Shown here: positions 1-13,654 of the stretch, piece after piece
Position numbering within the stretch: position 1 is the first letter of the stretch
Layout of the letters: every line of letters starts with the position of its first letter
From: Stictocephala bisonia
Lineage: Eukaryota > Arthropoda > Insecta > Hemiptera > Membracidae
Reading direction: 5' to 3'
Assembly (NCBI GenBank): GCA_035578905.1
Contig: JAQJVL010002581.1
Coordinates: forward strand, 26,996-90,995
DNA length: 64,000 nucleotides
Position numbers and translations under genes: made by a program
Notes under the pieces: generated by a model
What the model was told of the DNA's origin: nothing
The model's input: the letters and a program-made list of their open reading frames with translations, nothing else
Database searches by the model: none

Positions 1-3000
1 ATCTGAGAACAGTTGCCAGATACACACGGTGTTGATTTGGGATCTGCTACACCAGCCGCCATATTAGATTGTAGTTACTATGATGAATACCAAGATACAC
101 GTATCTAAGAACAGTTGCCAGATACACACGGTGGTGATCTTGAGTCTGCTACACCAGCCACCATATTAGATTGTAGGTACTATGATGAATACTAAGATAC
201 ACGTGTCTATGATCAGTTGCCAGCTACACACGGTGTTGACCTTGAATCTGCTACACCAGCTGCCATATTTGTCTCTAGGTACTATGATGAATACCAAGAT
301 ACACGAGTCTATGAACAGTTGCCAGATACACACGGTGGTGATCTTGAGTCTGCTACACCAGCCACCATATTAGATTGTAGGTACTATGATGAATACCAAG
401 ATACACGTGTCTATGAACAGTTGCCAGCTACACACGGTGTTGACCTTGAATCTGCTACACCAGGTGCCATATTTGTCTGTAGTTACTATGATGAATACTA
501 AGATACACGTATCTAAGAACAGTTGCCAGATACAATCGGTGGTGATCTTGAGTCTGCTACATCAGCCGCCATATTAGATTGTAGATACTATGATGAATAC
601 CAAGATACACGTGTCTATGAACAGTTGCCAGATACACACGGTGTTGACCTTGAATCTGCTAGACCTGCCGCCATATTTGATTGGAGTTACTATGATGAAT
701 ACCAAGATACACGTATCTAAGAACAGTTGCCAGATACACACGGTGGTGATCTTGAGTCTGCTACACCAGCCACCATATTAGATTGTAGGTACTATGATGA
801 ATACCAAAATACACGTGTCTATGAACAGTTGCCAGCTACACACGGTGTTGACCTTGAATCTGCTACACCAGGTGCCATATTTGTCTGTAGTTACTATGAT
901 GAATACCAAGATACACGTATCTAAGAACAGTTGCCAGATACAATCGGTGGAAATCTTGAGTCTCCTACATCAGCCGCCATATTAGATTGTAGTTACTATG
1001 ATGAATACCAAGATACACGTATCTAAGAACAGTTGCCAGATAAACACGGTGTTGATCTTGAGTCAGCTACACCAGCCACCATATTAGATTGTAGTGACTA
1101 TGATGTATATAAAGAAACACTTGTCTAAGAACAGTTGCCAGATACACACATTGGTGACCTTGACTCTGCTACATCTGCCACCATATTAGAATGTAGTGAC
1201 TATGATGTATATCAAGAAACACTTGTCTTAGAACAGTTTCCAGATACACGTTAGTGACCTTGACTCTGCTAAACCAGCCGCCATATTATATTGTAGTGAC
1301 TATGATGTATATCAAGAAACACTTGTCTAAGAACAATTGCCAAATACACACGTAAGTGACCTTGACTCTGCTACATCTGCCACCATATTAGATTGTAGTG
1401 ACTATGATGAATACCAAAAAACACTTGTCTAAGAACAGTTGCCAGATACACACAATAGTGACCTTGACTCTGCTACATCTGCCGCCATATTAGATTGTAG
1501 TGACTATGATGTATATCAAGAAACACTTGTCTAAAAACAGTTGCCAGATACACACGTTAGTGACCTTGACTCTGCTACATCTGCCGCCATATTAGATTGT
1601 AGTGACTATGATGAATACCAAGAAACACTTGTCTAAGAACAGTTGCCAGATACACACGTTAGTGACCTTGAATCTGCTACACCTGCCGCCATATTAGATT
1701 GTAGTGACTATGATGTATATCAAGAAACACTTGTCTAAGAACAGTTGCCAGATACACACGTTAGGGACCTTGACTCTGCACCTCTGCCGCCATATTAGAT
1801 TGTAGTTACTATGATGAACACCAAGATTCACGTATCTAAGAACAGTGGCCAGATACACACGGTGTTGATCTTGGATCTGCTACACCAGCCGCCATATTAG
1901 ATTGTGTAGTTACTATGATGAATACCAAGATACACGTATCTAAGAACAGTGGCCAGATACACACGGTGTTGATCTTGGATCTGCTACACCAGCAGCCATA
2001 TTAGATTGTAGTTACTATGATGAATACCAAGATACACGTATCTAAGAACAGTTGCCAGATACACACATTGGTGACCTTGACTCTGCTACACCAGCCGCCA
2101 TATTATATTGTAGGTACTATGATAAATACCAAGATACACGTATCTAAGAACAGTTGCCAGATACACACGGTGTTGACCTTGAATCTGCTACACCAGCCGC
2201 CATATTAGATTGTAGTTACTATGATGAATACCAAGATACACGTGTCTAAGAACAGTTGCCAGATACACACGGTGGTGATCTTGAGTCTGCTACACCAGCC
2301 ACCATATTAGATTGTAGGTACTATGATGAATACTAAGATACACGTGTCTATGAACAGTTGCCAGCTACACACGGTGTTGACCTTGAATCTGCTACACCAG
2401 CTGCCATATTTGTCTGTAGGTACAATAAAGAATACCAAGATACACGTGTCTATGAACAGTTGCCAGATACACACGGTGGTGATCTTGAGTCTCCTACACC
2501 AGCCGCTATATTAGATTGTAGGTACTATGATGAATACCAAGATACACGTGTCTATGAACAGTTGCCAGATACACACGGTGTTGACCTTGAATCTGCTAGA
2601 CGTGCCGCCATATTTGATTGGAGTTACTATGATGAATACCAAGATACACGTATCTAAGAACAGTTGCCAGATACACACATTGGTGACCTTGACTCTGCTA
2701 CATCTGTCACCATAGTAGATTGTAGTGACTATGATGTATATAAAGAAACACTTGTCTAAGAACAGTTGCCAGATACACACATTGGTGACCTTGACTCTGC
2801 TACATCTGTCACCATAGTCGATTGTAGTGACTATGATGTATATAAAGAAACACTTGTATAAGAACAGTTGCCAGATACACACATTGGTGACCTTGACTCT
2901 GCTACATCTGTCACCATAGTAGATTGTAGTGACTATGATGTATATCAAGAAACACTTGTCTTAGAACAGTTTCCAGATACACGTTAGTGACCTTGACTCT

Positions 3001-6000
3001 GCTAAACCAGCCGCCATATTAGATTGTAGTGACTATGATGTATATCAAGAAACACTTGTCTAAGAACAATTGCAAGATACACACGTAAGTGACCTTGACT
3101 CTGCTACATCTGCCGCCATATTAGATTGTAGTGACTATGATGTATATCAAGAAACACTTGTCTAAGAACAGTTGCCAGATACACACGTTAGTGACCTTGA
3201 CTCTGCTACATCTGCCGCCATATTAGATTGTAGTGACTATGATGTATATCAAGAAACACTTGTCTAAAAACAGTTGCCAGATACACACGTTAGTGACCTT
3301 GACTCTGCTACATCTGCCGCCATATTAGATTGTAGTGACTATGATGAATACCAAGAAACACTTGTCTAAGAACAGTTGCCAGATACACACGTTAGTGACC
3401 TTGAATCTGCTACACCTGCCGCCATATTAGATTGTAGTGACTATGATGTATATCAAGAAACACTTGTCTAAGAACAGTTGCCAGATACACACGTTAGGGA
3501 CCTTGACTCTGCACCTCTGCCGCCATATTAGATTGTAGTTACTATGATGAACACCAAGATTCACGTATCTAAGAACAGTGGCCAGATACACACGGTGTTG
3601 ATCTTGGATCTGCTACACCAGCCGCCATATTAGATTGTGTAGTTACTATGATGAATACCAAGATACACGTATCTAAGAACAGTGGCCAGATACACACGGT
3701 GTTGATCTTGGATCTGCTACACCAGCAGCCATATTAGATTGTAGTTACTATGATGAATACCAAGATACACGTATCTAAGAACAGTTGCCAGATACACACA
3801 TTGGTGACCTTGACTCTGCTACACCAGCCGCCATATTATATTGTAGGTACTATGATAAATACCAAGATACACGTATCTAAGAACAGTTGCCAGATACACA
3901 CGGTGTTGACCTTGAATCTGCTACACCAGCCGCCATATTAGATTGTAGTTACTATGATGAATACCAAGATACACGTATCTGAGAACAGTTGCCAGATACA
4001 CACGGTGTTGATCTGGGATCTGCTACACCAGCCGCCATATTAGATTGTAGTTACTATGATGAATACCAAGATACACGTATCTAAGAACAGTTGCCAGATA
4101 CACACGGTGGTGATCTTGAGTCTGCTACACCAGCCACCATATTAGATTGTAGGTACTATGATGAATACTAAGATACACGTGTCTATGAACAGTTACCAGC
4201 TACACACGGTGTTGACCTTGAATCTGCTACACCAGCTGCCATATTTGTCTGTAGGTACTATGATGAATACCAAGATACACGTGTCTATGAACAGTTGCCA
4301 GATACACACGGTGGTGACCTTGACTCTGCTACATCTGTCACCATAGTAGATTGTAGTGACTATGATGTATATAAAGAAACACTTGTCTAAAAACAGTTGC
4401 CAGATACACACGTTAGTGACCTTGACTCTGCTACATCTGCCGCCATATTAGATTGTAGTGACTATGATGAATACCAAGAAACACTTGTCTAAGAACAGTT
4501 GCCAGATACACACGTTAGGGACCTTGACTCTGCACCTCTGCCGCCATATTTGATTGTAGGTACTATGATGAATACCAAGATACACTTGTCTAAGAACAGT
4601 TGCCAGATACACACGTTAGTGACCTTAAATCTGCTACACCTGCCGCCATATTAGATTGTAGTGACTATGATGTATATCAAGAAACACTTGTCTAAAAACA
4701 ATTGCCAGATACACACGTAAGTGACCTTGAATCTGCTACACCGGCCGCCATATTAGATTGTAGTGACTATGATGTATATCAAGAAACACTTGTCTAAAAA
4801 CAGTTTCCAGATACACACGTAAGTGACCTTGACTCTGCACCTCTGCCGCCATATTAGATTGTAGTGACTATGATGAATATCAAGAAACACTTGTCTAAGA
4901 ACAGTTGCCAGATACACACGTTAGGGACCTTGAATCTGCTACACCTGCCGCCATATTAGATTGTAGTGACTATGATGTATATCAAGAAACACTTATGTAA
5001 GAACAGTTGCCAGATACACACGTAAGTGACCTTGACTCTGCACCTCTGCCGCCATATTAGATTGTAGTGACTATGATGTATATCAAGAAACACTTGTCTA
5101 AGAACAATTGCCAGATACACACGGAAGTGACCTTGAATCTGCTACACCTGCCGCCATATTATATTGTAGTGACTATGATGTATATCAAGAAACACTTGTC
5201 TAAGAACAGTTGCCAGATACACACGTTAGGGACCTTGACTCTGCACCTCTCCCGCCATATTAGATTGTAGGTACTATGATGAATACCAAGATACACTTGT
5301 CTTAGAACAGTTTCCAGATACACGTTAGTGACCTTGGCTCTGCTAAACTAGCCGCCATATTAGATTGTAGTGACTATGATGTATATCAAGAAACACTTGT
5401 CTAAAAACAATTGCCAGATGCACACGTTAGGGACCTTGAATCTGCTACACCTGCCGCCATATTAGATTGTAGTGACTATGATGTATATCAAGAAACACTT
5501 GTCTAAAAACAATTGCCAGATACACACGTTAGGGATCTTGAATCTGCTACACCTGCCGCCATATTAGATTGTAGTTACTATGATGTATATCAAGAAACAG
5601 TTGTCTAAGAACAGTTGCCAGATACACACGTAAGTGACCTTGACTCTGCACCTCTGCCGCCATATTAGATTGTAGTGACTATGATGTATATCAAGAAACA
5701 CTTGTCTAAGAACAATTGCCAGATACACACGTTAGTGACCTTGACTCTGCTACATCTGCCGCCATATTAGATTGTAGTGACTATGATGTATATCAAGAAA
5801 CACTTGTCTAAAAACAGTTGCCAGATACACACGTTAGTGACCTTGACTCTGCTACATCTGCCGCCATATAAGATTGTAGTGACTATGATGAACACCAAGA
5901 TTCACGTATCTAAGAACAGTGGCCAGATACACACGGTGTTGATCTTGGATCTGCTACACCAGCCGCCATATTAGATTGTGTAGTTACTATGATGAATACC

Positions 6001-9000
6001 AAGATACACGTATCTAAGAACAGTGGCCAGATACACACGGTGTTGATCTTGGATCTGCTACACCAGCAGCCATATTAGATTGTAGTTACTATGATGAATA
6101 CCAAGATACACGTATCTAAGAACAGTTGCCAGATACACACAGTGGTGACCTTGACTCTGCTACAACAGCCGTTATATTATATTGTAGGTACTATGATAAA
6201 TACCAAGATACACGTATCTAAGAACAGTTGCCAGATACACACGGTGTTGACCTTGAATCTGCTACACCAGCCGCCATATTAGATTGAAGTTACTATGATG
6301 AATACCAAGATACACGTATCTGAGAACAGTTGCCAGATACACACGGTGTTGATCTGGGATCTGCTACACCAGCCGCCATATTAGATTGTAGTTACTATGA
6401 TGAATACCAAGATACACGTATATAAGAACAGTTGCCAGATACACACGGTGGTGATCTTGAGTATGCTACACCAGCCACCATATTAGATTGTAGGTACTAT
6501 GATGAATACTAAGATACACGTGTCTATGAACAGTTGCCAGCTACACACGGTGTTGACCTTGAATCTGCTACACCAGCTGCCATATTTGTCTGTAGGTACT
6601 ATGATGAATACCAAGATACACGTGTCTATGAACAGTTGCCAGATACACACGGTGGTGATCTTGAGTCTCCTACACCAGCCGCTATATTAGATTGTAGGTA
6701 CTATGATGAATACCAAGATACACGTGTCTATGAACAGTTGCCAGATACACACGGTGTTGACCTTGAATCTGCTAGACGTGCCGCCATATTTGATTGGAGT
6801 TACTATGATGAATACCAAGATACACGTATTTAAGAACAGTTGCCAGATACACACATTGGTGACCTTGATTTTGCTACATCTGTCACCATAGTAGATTGTA
6901 GTGACTATGATGTATATAAAGAAACACTTGTCTAAGAACAGTTGCCAGATACACACATTGGTGACCTTGACTCTGCTACATCTGTCACCATAGTCGATTG
7001 TAGTGACTATGATGTATATAAAGAAACACTTGTATAAGAACAGTTGCCAGATACACACATTGGTGACCTTGACTCTGCTACATCTGTCACCATATTAGAT
7101 TGTAGGTACTATGATGAATACCAAGATACACTTGTCTAAGAACAGTTGCCAGATACACACGTTAGTGACCTTAAATCTGCTACACCTGCCGCCATTTTAG
7201 ATTGTAGTGACTATGATGTATATCAAGAAACACTTGTCTAAAAACAATTGCCAGATACACACGTAAGTGACCTTGAATCTGCTACACCTGCCGCCATATT
7301 AGATTGTAGTGACTATGATGTATATTAAGAAACACTTGTCTAAGAACAGTTGCCAGATACACACGTAAGTGACCTTGACTCTGCACCTCTGCCGCCATAT
7401 TAGATTGTAGTGACTATGATGTATATCAAGAAACACTTGTCTAAGAACAGTTGCCAGATACACACGTTAGGGACCTTGAATCTGCTACACCTGCCGCCAT
7501 ATTAGATTGGAGTGACTATGATGTATATCAAGAAACACTTGTCTAAGAACAGTTGCCAGATACACACGTAAGTGACCTTGACTCTGCACCTCTGCCGCCA
7601 TATTAGATTGTAGTGACTATGATGTATATCAAGAAAAACTTGTCTAAGAACAATTGCCAGATACACACGTAAGTGACCTTGAATCTGCTACACCTGCTGC
7701 CATATTAGATTGTAGTGACTATGATGTATATCAAGAAACACTTGTCTAAGAACAGTTGCCAGATACACACGTTCGGGACCTTGACTCTGCACCTCTGCCG
7801 CCTTATTAGATTGTAGGTACTATGATGAATACCAAAATACACTTGTCTTACAACAGTTTCCAGATACACGTTAGTGAACTTGGCTCTGCTAAACTAGCCG
7901 CCATATTAGATTGTAGTGACTATGATGTACAGTATATCAAGAAACACTTGTCTAAAAACAATTGCCAGATACACACGTTAGGGACCTTGAATCTGCTACA
8001 CCTGCCGCCATATTAGATTGTAGTGACTATGATGTATATCAAGAAACACTTGTCTAAAAACAATTGCCAGATACACACGTTAGGGACCTTGAATCTGCTA
8101 CACCTGCCGCCATATTAGATTGTAGTGACTATGAAATATATCAAGAAACAGTTGTCTAAGAACAGTTGCCAGATACACACGTAAGTGACCTTGACTCTGC
8201 ACCTCTGCCGCCATATTAGATTGTAGTGACTATGATGTATATCAAGAAACGCTTGTCTAAGAACAATTGCCAGATACACACGTAAGTGACCTTGACTCTG
8301 CTACATCTGCCGTCATATTAGATTGTAGTGACAATGATGTATATCAAGAAACACTTGTCTTAGAACAGTTGCCAGATACACACGTTAGTGACCTTGACTC
8401 TGCTAAACTAGCCGCCATATTAGATTGTAGTGACTATGATGTATATCAAGAAACACTTGTCTTAGAACAGTTTCCAGATACACACGTTAGTGACCTTGAC
8501 TCTGCTAAACTAGCCGCCATGTTAGATTGTAGTGACTATGATGTATATCAAGAAACACTTGTCTTAGAACAATTGCCAGATACACACGTTAGTGACCTTA
8601 ACTCTGCTAAACCAGCCGCCATATTAGATTGTAGTGACTATGATGTATATCAAGAAACACTTGTCTAAGAACAATTGCCAGATACACACGTAAGTGACCT
8701 TGACTCTGCTACATCTGCCGTCATATTAGATTGTAGTGACTATGATGTATATCAAGAAACACTTGTCTAAGATCAGTTGCCAGATACACACGTTAGTGAC
8801 CTTGACTCTGCTACATCTGCCGCCATATTAGATTGTAGTGACTATGATGTATATCAAGAAACACTTGTCTAAAAACAGTTGCCAGATACACACGTTAGTG
8901 ACCTTGACTCTGCTACATCTGCCGCCATATTAGATTGTAGTGACTATGATGAATACCAAGAAACACTTGTCTAAGAACAGTTGCCAGATACACACGTTAG

Positions 9001-10655
9001 TGACCTTGAATCTGCTACACCTGCCGCCATATTAGATTGTAGTGACTATGATGTATATCAAGAAACACTTGTCTAAGAACAGTTGCCAGATACACACGTT
9101 AGGGACCTTGACTCTGCACCTCTGCCGCCATATTAGTTACTATGATGAACACCAAGATTCACGTATCTAAGAACAGTTGCCAGATACACACGGTGTTGAC
9201 CTTGAATCTGCTACACCAGCCGCCATATTAGATTGTAGTTACTATGATGAATACCAAGATACACATATCTGAGAACAGTTGCCAGATACACACGGTGTTG
9301 ACCTTGAATCTGCTACACCAGCCACCATATTAGATTGTAGTTACTATGATGAATACCAAGATACACGTATCTGAGAACGGTTGCCAGATACACATGGTGT
9401 TGACCTTGAATCTGCTACACCAGCCGCTATATTAGATTGTAGTTACTATGATGAATACCAAGATACACGTATCTAAGAACAGTTGCCAGATACACACGGT
9501 TGTGATCTTGAGTCTGCTACACCAGCCACCATATTAGATTGTAGGTACTATGATGAATACCAAGATACACGTGTTTATGAACAGTTGACAGCTACACACG
9601 GTGTTGACCTTGAATCTGCTACACCAGCTGCCATATTTGTCTGTAGGTACTATGATGAATACCAAGATACACGTGTCTATGAACAGTTGCCAGATACACA
9701 CGGTGGTGATCTTGAGTCTGCTACACCAGCCGCTATATTAGATTGTAGGTACTATGATGAATACCAAGATACACGTGTCTATGAACAGTTGCCAGATACA
9801 CACGGTGTTGACCTTGAATCTGCTAGACCTGCCGCCATATTTGATTGGAGTTACTATGATGAATACCAAGATACACGTATCTGAGAACAGTTGCCAGATA
9901 CACACATTAGTGACCTTGACTCTGCTACACCAGCCGCCATATTATATTGTAGGTACTATGATGAATACCAAGATACACGTATCTAAGAACAGTTGCCAGA
10001 TACACATGGTGTTGACCTTGAATCTGCTACACCAGCCACTATATTAGATTGTAGGTACTATGATGAATACCAAGATACACGTGTCTATGAACAGTTGCCA
10101 GATACACACGGTGTTGACTTGAATCTGCTACACCAGCCGCCATATTTGATTGTAGTTACTATGATGAATACCAAGATACACGTATCTAAGAACAGTTGCC
10201 AGATACACACGGTGTTGACCTTGAATCTGCTACATCAGCCGCCATATTAGATTGTAGTTACTATGATGAATACTAAGATACACGTATCTAAGAACAGTTG
10301 CCAGATACACACGGTGTTGACCTTGAATCTGCTACACCAGCCACCATATTAGATTGTAGTTACTATGATGAATACCAAGATACACGTATCTAAGAACAGT
10401 TGCCAGATACAATCGGTGGTGATCTTGAGTCTGCTACATCAGCCGCCATATTAGATTGTAATTACTATGATGAATACCAAGATACACGTATCTAAGAACA
10501 GTTGCCAGATACACACGGTGTTGATCTTGAGTCAGCTACACCAGCCACCATATTAGATTGTAGTTACTATGATGAATACCAAGATATCTAAGAACAGTTG
10601 CCAGATACACACGGTGTTGACCTTGAATCTGCTACACAGCTGTCGTATTAGATTT
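1..10655. repeat. 102-bp satellite array, two alternating unit families
   Basis: About 104 tandem units of 102 bp run from the window edge to a sharp end near 10,655, so the array continues to the left. Nearly every unit contains CAGTTGCCAGATACA. Family I has TACTATGATGAATACCAAG followed by ATACACGTRTCT. Family II has GACTATGATGTATATCAAG followed by AAACACTTGTCT. Blocks alternate approximately as I (1-1,080), II (1,090-1,790), I (1,800-2,650), II (2,660-3,530), I (3,535-4,320), II (4,325-5,890), I (5,890-6,840), II (6,845-9,130) and I (9,130-10,655). Because 102 is 34 codons, reading frames stay in phase across units and produce many short repetitive ORFs. One triplet per unit switches between TAA, TGA, TAT and TTA and decides whether the frame closes. 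I regard it as satellite DNA, not genes. Confidence 0.97.
8267..8668 (+). other. Longest uninterrupted 34-residue-repeat frame in the satellite
   Basis: Four consecutive family II units carry TTA in place of the usual TAA, leaving about 134 codons open. The translation is a 34-residue repeat containing QLPDTHVSDLDSA and ILDCSDYDVYQETLVLE. A comparable frame made of family I units lies at 9,483-9,884. There is no credible start context, no splice logic and no non-repetitive domain. I infer a by-product of the unit length being a multiple of three. Transcription of the array cannot be excluded. Confidence 0.3.
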
Positions 10656-10866
10656 GGTTCTCTATAGGGCCAGTGTTAATTTAAAAAAAGGAATACAACT
10701 TTATTTATGAACGTTTAATTTTTACTAATCTTTTTTTTTTGTGGCTCTTTGAGATCTTTGAGACTTTGAAATTTTATCTCTTGATTTATTTTTTAACTAC
10801 AAATAGCAATTGTTTGGTTAAATTAGTTTTAGTGAAACATAATCAGTTTAAAAAACTCCATTTCAG

Positions 10867-10921
10867 GGGTCACTAGTCACACTAGTCACTTGTCACACTA
10901 GTCACTAATCACTAGTCACAC
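10867..10921. repeat. CACTAGT short tandem repeat
   Basis: An imperfect run of CACTAGTCA/CACTTGTCA units, about 55 bp long, lies some 210 bp beyond the satellite edge. Confidence 0.8.
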
Positions 10922-12993
10922 TTATAAGCTATTTTAACATTTTAAATGTATGTGTAAAACGCGAACGTCTGCTACTTGAGAACGCATTGTCTGTCAATCA
11001 AGCGAAGAAGAGAGTAAATGGCAAGGAATATATTTAAGTTATACCATGGCTTGGAGACGGCGGACAGACTTCAGCCGGTATTTTGGTAGTAGACGGAGTT
11101 GCAAGTAGTTCCAGAGTCAACTCCGGATCGAAGCTCGATTGCGAGAAAATATTTCACTGGAGAAGAATATTAAAATCGTTAAATTATAATAATATTTTAA
11201 TTTATAACATAAGTTGTTTAACATCACTCGTCAGTTAACTTGGACTTGCAGGTCTGTGCGTGAACGTTATTCCACGATTGAGATATCGCCTGTTAGCTTA
11301 ACTAGGGGTTCGAACAATAGACCTTAACCCCACACTCCGAAGCCTTAGACATTAAGTCAACATAATTGCGAATAAAACAAAATATTATATTCAAAATTTG
11401 TACTTCCCGTTAGCCGATCCATCGTATTGCCTCGTACTTGTGTAATTTAGCTAGAGCTTCTTTACTTTGACTTCGTTTCTTTCAAAATAATAATACCTTT
11501 AGCTTAACATAAAGATTATTTGCTATTTGGTAATAATATGCTATTGTATAAAAAGTCATTTAGTGTTTTCTTTTATTCTTGTACTTAAATATTGCTCATA
11601 TTATTGACTATTGATTCGGATAATTTAAGTTTTCTTGTAATGATTTTTTTACTAACTAGTATACATTTTTACTAAGTAGTATACGTTTTGTATATTAAAG
11701 GTTTACATTGAACTATGATTTTTTCAATTTCTTTGTCACCTCCATAAGTTAATACGTTATTTCCTATTGATACTCATTTTAAAGTAGTTGATATATATAA
11801 AAGGTATACATTTCTACATTCCCGCAAAATTAACAAAGGGAAATTGTGCATATTTTTACCATATGGAGTTGAATACCTAAGGAAAATACATAGTTTTTAT
11901 TTGGAAAACTACATATAATTTAAATAGATGACATCATATATTTAAACTATATGTTTTATAATTTTATCTTTATACTTAATATATAATTTAATTAAATTTC
12001 ACATTTTGTATGTATTATATGTTTTATAGAAACTACTTTTGTCTATTAGTGAATAATAAATACTTAAATACACCACCCTATTATATGTTGATATATTATA
12101 GATTCTAATTTAACAGGCTTTGGATACATGAGAAAAACTAATACCGGTAATTACGGACATATCATTTTATATTGTTTAAATTATTTCAGATAACTGGACG
12201 AAAATTACTATCATACGTTTAAAATAATTATAAACATAAATATACTGAACTTACCTACTGATGTTATAAGTTAGTTCTAAAACTTTCCTAGACATACCTT
12301 AACATTGAGATAAAACAAAAGCTTACTCTAATGGATTCAAAATGAACAGATGTTCGAGAAATACTTTACAATCTTTCATCATAAATAAACTTGTTTAAGA
12401 GGATTTCACCTGGCTTAATACCAAGAGAAGTTTGATTTTAAACAGTCAATATTAAACTGTACCACAATATTTAGCTCTAACTGAAATATCGAATCTTCAA
12501 AAACAAATAATGGTTTTTATACCTATTAATTAAATAAAATGATAATGTAAGAAACTCTCTGTCCTTTAAAGACGTCTGCTCCGAGTGCTACTGAAGAAAT
12601 ATTTACATTGGTTACCGTAAAACTAAATATCATTTACCTTTATAAGATGTTTTGTGTAATAAATTAATTAAAATTTCACCTGAACATTTAATAAATAAAA
12701 AAGTACTATCCATTTTCTACTAAAAAATTATTTAAGAGCTATATGTGATACAGAATAATTTATTTAACTTATTTATTTATTTAATTATTTAACTTCACTA
12801 TTTGGATTTTTTTAATTGGTATTATAAAATATGTTACTACTGAATGACATAAAATATAGTTGACTAAAGTGGGGTCCTCCACAACATTACAAGGAATTCA
12901 TGTTAAGTATGTAAAAATGTTTACAAATAGTGATGAATACACATTAAGACACAGAAACATGCTCGGTAGATAACAGCTAAGTTGGCAGAACAA

Positions 12994-13063
12994 TAAAGAC
13001 ATTCTGTACCAATGAATGTTGTCTACATTAAAGACATTCTGTACCAATGACTGTTGTCTACAT
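12994..13063. repeat. 35-bp tandem duplication
   Basis: Two adjacent 35-bp copies (12,994-13,028 and 13,029-13,063) contain TAAAGACATTCTGTACCAAT and differ at one base (GAATG versus GACTG). Confidence 0.85.
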
Positions 13064-13654
13064 TAAATCGTGCTATAAGACCATAACTATCTCTCGCTAT
13101 ATTACTCTTCATTATCTCATCATCTTAATATTGCCAGTATATAATCATTTTATTGTTTCAATAAGTGTTTTAGTGCTATTTAAGAGCGTGATACAGCTAA
13201 TATTGGATAAATGTTACATACCGAAGTCATTGGACGGAAAACTGATCATAAACTGCAACAAGAAACATAGTTTGAATCAAATCTTTTAACAGAATGAAGG
13301 ACTTAAGAAAATTGTATTGATATTGAACCGAACTGAATTAGAAAATGTAGACGGGAAAAAGAGAACTAAAGCATGTTAATACTTTCTTACTAGTAAGATA
13401 AAGAGGGCCAAAACAGGCTGCTGAGAATATGATAAGTGTTGGAGGACACGTAACGGTGAAGGACTCTCCTTTTAGATAAAAGATATAAAATAACCCTAGC
13501 TATGGTGAAAGAAATGATTGGCATGGACATGAGGTTATATCGAAATGACAAGTAAACCTTTACATCGTCATTGGTAGTGTTAATGGTCATAGTGAGGGAA
13601 TTTTCAATTTCTTTCTTAGCCTGAGGCAAAGAAATAATTATTGATACGTGCACT

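Larger units (their letters stand above)
10656..13654. other. AT-rich stretch with no recognised gene
   Basis: No credible coding region was seen on either strand. The longest open frames (13,047-13,289 plus and 13,390-13,812 minus) are low-complexity or run into the minisatellite. A less AT-rich island at about 10,960-11,345 (GCGAACGTCTGC, GGAGACGGCGGACAG, a TATA-like ATATATTTAAG at about 11,028) could be part of an LTR or a regulatory piece, but no matching partner copy was found in the window. Confidence 0.6.

Noticed and set aside
2511..2948. Minus-strand 145-codon frame in the satellite
   Set aside because: It is the antisense reading of 102-bp units, and the same frame recurs at other blocks with stops.
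1..10655. 34-residue repeats suggesting a TALE-like or other repeat protein gene
   Set aside because: The shared 34-residue length is a coincidence. The residues do not resemble TALE, TPR or ankyrin repeats, most units carry a stop, and no start or non-repeat domain is attached.
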